Source of the DNA: Roseibium salinum
Lineage (GTDB): Bacteria; Pseudomonadota; Alphaproteobacteria; Rhizobiales; Stappiaceae
Direction: 5' to 3'
Length of the DNA stretch: 64,000 bases
NCBI RefSeq assembly: GCF_026240905.1
Contig: NZ_JAPEVI010000003.1
Span: 3,038,001 to 3,102,000, forward strand
Each line of letters begins with the position of its first letter. The first letter of the stretch is position 1. Shown piece after piece: positions 60,696 to 64,000 of the stretch. A program made the position numbers and the translations under genes. The notes under the pieces were generated by a model. It saw only the letters and a program-made list of their open reading frames with translations. It was not told the origin of the DNA and ran no database searches.

Positions 60696-61073
60696 ATGCC
60701 GACAGCCATCTGGTGTATCCTGATCGCCGCTCTTCTGCCCGTCCTTTCGGCGTTTCCCGCCAAGCTGAGCAAGGAGTTCGACAATGCCAATCCCCGGGAC
60801 CCGGACTACTGGCGCCACGGCTTCCGGGCGCGCGCGCAGGCCGCACAGGCCAACGGCTTCGAAGTTTTTCCCTTCTTTGCCATTGCCGTTCTCGTGGCGA
60901 TGAGCCAGGGCGGCGACCCGCAGTGGATCGACCGGTTGGCCGTCCTCTTTGTCATGCTGAGAGTGATTTACGTATTCTGCTATTGGACCGATCGGGCCAC
61001 TCCGCGCTCTCTGGCATGGGCGGTGGCATTCTTGACAAGCATCGCTCTATTCACCAGCTCCCTTTGGAGCTGA
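60696..61073 (+). CDS. MAPEG-family membrane protein
   Basis: The 125-residue protein has four hydrophobic segments and the MAPEG pattern: NANPRDPDYWRHGFRARAQA early, AAQANGFEVFPFFAIAVLVA and LRVIYVFCYWTDRATPRSLA. Bacterial MAPEG proteins are glutathione-transferase-like or of unknown function. GAAAAGGAATG precedes the ATG. It is followed by the acyltransferase gene 109 bp downstream. Confidence 0.9.
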   Translation: MPTAIWCILIAALLPVLSAFPAKLSKEFDNANPRDPDYWRHGFRARAQAAQANGFEVFPFFAIAVLVAMSQGGDPQWIDRLAVLFVMLRVIYVFCYWTDRATPRSLAWAVAFLTSIALFTSSLWS

Positions 61074-61182
61074 AACGGCACGACGAAACCAAAAATTTCT
61101 TCAATGGATCATTTGCACGGGCCGCTGGTTTCGGTAACGATGCCAGCATGTATTGCAGTTCCTCGACAGGCAGAGGTGTATT

Positions 61183-62079
61183 GTGCGGACGACTGACCAG
61201 ACAACGGACAACACCTTGCCGGCGCAACGCGAGCGCACGGCTCAACGGCAGCTGGCCGATCGCCACATCGTCGACCTTCTGATAGCCGAACGTGGAAAAC
61301 TGGTGATGGCGAGCCCATGGTGGCCGTTCATCAGACCCGTCGCGCACAAGTTCCTGCGCTACAAGTCCGCGGTCGAGATGGCTGACACGATCGCCCAGAT
61401 GGAAGCACTCGACGTCTTCGCCCATCTGAGCGAGCTGCTGACCCTTGACGTCACCACGCTGGGCCTCGACCGCGTCCCGAGCGAAGGGCCCGTCGTGCTG
61501 GTCTCCAACCATCCGACCGGTATCGCCGACGGTGTCGTCCTTTACGATGCCATCAAGTCCAGGCGCACCGACTTCGCGATCTTCGCCAATCGCGACGCGA
61601 TCCGCATCAACCCGCGCCTTGCCGACATGATCATCCCGGTCGAGTGGCGGGCAGACTTCAAAAGTCGGGAGAAATCCAAGGAAACGCTCAAACTCGCCTC
61701 CACGGCCTTCACCAAGGAACGCGTGGTTGTCCTGTTTCCCTCCGGGCGGCTGGCCTATTGGAACGAAGGCAGGCTGACCGAGCGGCCGTGGATGACATCC
61801 GCGCTGGCGCTGGCGCGCAAGAACAAGGCGCCCATCATCCCGATGCATATGGGCGGGCGCAATTCCGGTCTCTTCTATTTCCTTGCCCGGGTCTCGACCG
61901 AGTTGCGGGACATGACCGTCTTCAACGAGCTGCTCAACAAGAAGAACGCCAGGTTCCGCGTGCATTTCGGCAAGCCGATCCGGCCGGAACGCCTCGAGGG
62001 GGACCTTGGCGAGCTGACCGAACAGATGCGCATCCACTGCTCCGAAACGCTGGCCACCAATCCGGACGCGGAATTCTGA
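61183..62079 (+). CDS. PlsC-like acyltransferase
   Basis: The ~298-residue protein has the lysophosphatidate/glycerol-3-phosphate acyltransferase block VVLVSNHPTGIADGVVLYDA (catalytic His-Asp pair), FAIFANRDAIRINPRLADMI and the FPSGRLAYWNEG motif corresponding to FPEG. It probably transfers an acyl chain to a lysophospholipid or glycerol-phosphate at the membrane. The start is taken as GTG 61183, with AGAGG upstream; a TTG at 61153 is the other candidate. Confidence 0.88.
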   Translation: MRTTDQTTDNTLPAQRERTAQRQLADRHIVDLLIAERGKLVMASPWWPFIRPVAHKFLRYKSAVEMADTIAQMEALDVFAHLSELLTLDVTTLGLDRVPSEGPVVLVSNHPTGIADGVVLYDAIKSRRTDFAIFANRDAIRINPRLADMIIPVEWRADFKSREKSKETLKLASTAFTKERVVVLFPSGRLAYWNEGRLTERPWMTSALALARKNKAPIIPMHMGGRNSGLFYFLARVSTELRDMTVFNELLNKKNARFRVHFGKPIRPERLEGDLGELTEQMRIHCSETLATNPDAEF

Positions 62080-62199
62080 CGCCTCCCTGACGTTTTCTGC
62101 CGATGCGTCCTGCGTCATCCACAGGCGCGGGCCGGCGTTGATTGCCCTTGCGGCGCGAATAAGACATGGTGCTTGGGAAATCTGAGGAAGCATTGCCCC

Positions 62200-64000
62200 A
62201 TGTCCGTTTCGCCCGCGACCGCCGCGGATGAAATCCCGCCCGTTCAGCCCCATGCCGCTCCGGCGATCCGCCCGGAACCGAAGCCGCTTGCCGTTTTGCA
62301 GAAAGTGTTCGGCTACAGCAGTTTCAGGGGCAAGCAGCAGGCGGTCATCGAGACGCTGGTGGACGGCAACGATGCCGTCGTGCTGTTCCCGACCGGGGCC
62401 GGCAAGTCTCTGTGCTACCAGATCCCGGCGCTCTGCCGGCGGGGCGTGGGTATCGTCGTTTCACCACTGATCGCGCTGATGAAGGATCAGGTAGGCGCCC
62501 TGCGCGCCGCCGGCGTCAATGCCGCGGCCCTGAACTCGACCCTTTCCCCGGACGATCAGGCGGCCCTGCGCGAAAGCCTGCGGCGCGGGGAAATCGATCT
62601 TCTGTATGTCACCCCCGAACGGCTCGGCAACGAGACGTTCCGCCGGTTCCTCGACACGCTCGAGATCTCGCTGTTCGCCATCGACGAGGCCCATTGCGTC
62701 AGCCAGTGGGGCCACGATTTCCGGCCGGAATATCTGTCGCTGTCCTGCCTGAGCGAACGCTATCCGGGCGTGCCCCGCGTTGCCCTGACGGCGACCGCGG
62801 ACCCGCACACGCAAAAGGACATCCTGGCGCGGCTGCAGCTGGAAGAGGCCGAGGTCTTTTCCACCAGTTTCGACCGGCCGAACATCCGCTACGAAATCGT
62901 CGAGCGCACCAATCAGCGCCAGCAGTTGCTGGACTTTTTGAAAAAACACGAGGGCGAGAGCGGCATCGTCTACTGCCTGTCGCGGGCCAAGGTGGAAGAA
63001 ATCGCCGAGTGGCTGACGAGCAAGGGCACCAGGGCCCTTCCCTATCACGCGAGGCTGCCGGCGGAGCAACGCGCCGCGAACCAGGATGCCTTCCTCCTGG
63101 AAGAAGGACTTTGCCTTGTGGCCACCGTCGCCTTCGGCATGGGCATCGACAAGCCGGACGTGCGCTATGTCGCGCATCTGGACCTGCCCTCATCGGTGGA
63201 AGCCTACTATCAGGAAACCGGGCGCGCCGGACGCGACGGGGCACCTTCCGAAGCGTTCATGTCCTATGGCATGGCCGATCTGGTGCAGCGGCGGCGCATG
63301 ATCGCGGAAGGCGACGCGCCGGACGAGGTGAAGCGGGCGGAAAACGCCAAGCTGAACGCCCTGCTCGGCATCTGCGAAACCGCCGGCTGCCGCCGGCAGG
63401 CGCTGCTAGCCCATTTCGGCGAGACCTACCCGGAGCCCTGCGGCAATTGCGATACCTGCCTGTCACCGGTGGAGACCTGGGACGGAACGGAGGCGGCGCA
63501 GAAGCTGATGTCCGCCATCTACCGCACGGGGCAGCGCTTCGGCACCGGCCATGTCATCGACGTGCTGCTTGGCAAGACGAACGAGAAGATCTCCCGTTTC
63601 GGCCATGACAACCTGTCGGTTTTCGGCATCGGCCAGGACGTGGCGCAGAAGACATGGCAATCGATCGCCCGCCAGCTCGTTGCTGCCGGGTATGTGGACG
63701 TGGACCACGCCCAGTTCGGTGCGCTGGTGCTGACGGAAAAATCACGATCCGCCCTGCGCGGAGAAGAAAGGATCGCCCTGCGCCGGGACCGCAGCGCGGC
63801 CGGGCTGAAGAAGACCCGCAACTCCCGGACCGGCTCGATTGCCGATGAGCTCGACCACGATGACAAGCTCCTGTTCGAGCGCCTGCGGCGCCTCAGGACG
63901 CAGATCGCCCGCGACCAGAACGTGCCGCCCTATGTGGTCTTCCCCGATTCGACCCTTGCCGGCATTGCCGCGGCGCGCCCGGTCTCCGCGGACGCGCTGC
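62200..64000 (+). CDS. recQ: RecQ ATP-dependent DNA helicase (5' part; runs off the window)
   Basis: The frame from ATG 62200 (GAGGAAG upstream) is open to the window end, 600 codons. It has the RecQ helicase set: [20 protein letters not shown], Walker [36 protein letters not shown], motif [23 protein letters not shown] and [11 protein letters not shown]. After the zinc-binding region ([24 protein letters not shown]) comes a winged-helix and the start of HRDC ([20 protein letters not shown]). RecQ unwinds recombination intermediates. It is cut off by the window edge within or near the HRDC domain. Confidence 0.96.
   Translation, partial: MSVSPATAADEIPPVQPHAAPAIRPEPKPLAVLQKVFGYSSFRGKQQAVIETLVDGNDAVVLFPTGAGKSLCYQIPALCRRGVGIVVSPLIALMKDQVGALRAAGVNAAALNSTLSPDDQAALRESLRRGEIDLLYVTPERLGNETFRRFLDTLEISLFAIDEAHCVSQWGHDFRPEYLSLSCLSERYPGVPRVALTATADPHTQKDILARLQLEEAEVFSTSFDRPNIRYEIVERTNQRQQLLDFLKKHEGESGIVYCLSRAKVEEIAEWLTSKGTRALPYHARLPAEQRAANQDAFLLEEGLCLVATVAFGMGIDKPDVRYVAHLDLPSSVEAYYQETGRAGRDGAPSEAFMSYGMADLVQRRRMIAEGDAPDEVKRAENAKLNALLGICETAGCRRQALLAHFGETYPEPCGNCDTCLSPVETWDGTEAAQKLMSAIYRTGQRFGTGHVIDVLLGKTNEKISRFGHDNLSVFGIGQDVAQKTWQSIARQLVAAGYVDVDHAQFGALVLTEKSRSALRGEERIALRRDRSAAGLKKTRNSRTGSIADELDHDDKLLFERLRRLRTQIARDQNVPPYVVFPDSTLAGIAAARPVSADAL

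Overview
The window is 64 kb of GC-rich chromosome from an alphaproteobacterium of the order Hyphomicrobiales (Rhizobiales). A marine Stappiaceae-type genome (Roseibium/Labrenzia/Stappia) is my best guess, but that is inference. The evidence is the gene set and order: chvI-chvG-hprK-EIIA-HPr divergent from pckA, a DivL-type kinase beside ahcY, tsaE-amgK, murU, addB, addA and trxA in a row, atpHAGDC beside priA, fsa and xerC, mdh-sucC-sucD-odhA-odhB followed by lpdA, an Omp19-like lipoprotein, and a small GcrA-like zinc protein. It is a housekeeping region. I see no phage, insertion sequence, CRISPR array, rRNA or tRNA.

Layout. 1-2.1 kb: the tail of an unrecognised gene, a 30-residue membrane peptide, a VOC-family protein, a YicG-type membrane protein and a palindromic repeat element. 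2.1-14.8 kb, minus strand: divL, tsaE-amgK fusion, murU-like nucleotidyltransferase, addB, addA (frameshifted), trxA and grpE. 15-22.1 kb, minus strand: ahcY with a structured leader and a perfect 22-bp operator-like palindrome, a cyclopropane-fatty-acid-synthase-type methyltransferase, and the HPr/EIIA/HprK/ChvG/ChvI signalling block. 22.1-31.2 kb, plus strand: pckA, the maturation genes of a molybdenum hydroxylase (split XdhC plus a molybdopterin-binding/cytidylyltransferase fusion), a GcrA-tail protein and a large diguanylate cyclase. 31.3-38.8 kb, minus strand: the F1 ATP synthase operon (atpH frameshifted) and priA. 39.1-42.9 kb, plus strand: fsa, xerC, two small exported proteins and a Tat-exported metallophosphoesterase. 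42.9-44.1 kb: a CDF metal transporter divergent from its probable MerR-type regulator. 44.1-57.8 kb, minus strand: the TCA-cycle operon with a LysE-type exporter, an exported caspase-like protein and an SDR enzyme lying between odhB and lpdA. 57.8-64 kb: a second repeat family, a DUF7662-like protein of unknown role, an Omp19-like lipoprotein, a degenerate low-molecular-weight phosphatase, a MAPEG protein, an acyltransferase and the start of recQ.

How they fit together. ChvGI, HprK and the sugar-free PTS form one control block whose divergent neighbour is gluconeogenic pckA; the TCA operon and ATP synthase supply the energy side. TsaE-AmgK plus MurU looks like peptidoglycan MurNAc salvage. 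AddAB, PriA, RecQ and XerC are DNA repair and chromosome-dimer functions.

Cautions. Both frameshifts (addA near 3975, atpH near 36022) are explained by a one-base loss in a C or G run, and atpH should be essential, so both look more like sequencing errors than real mutations. Assignments rest on reading the translated sequence and on memory of the families; no database search was run.
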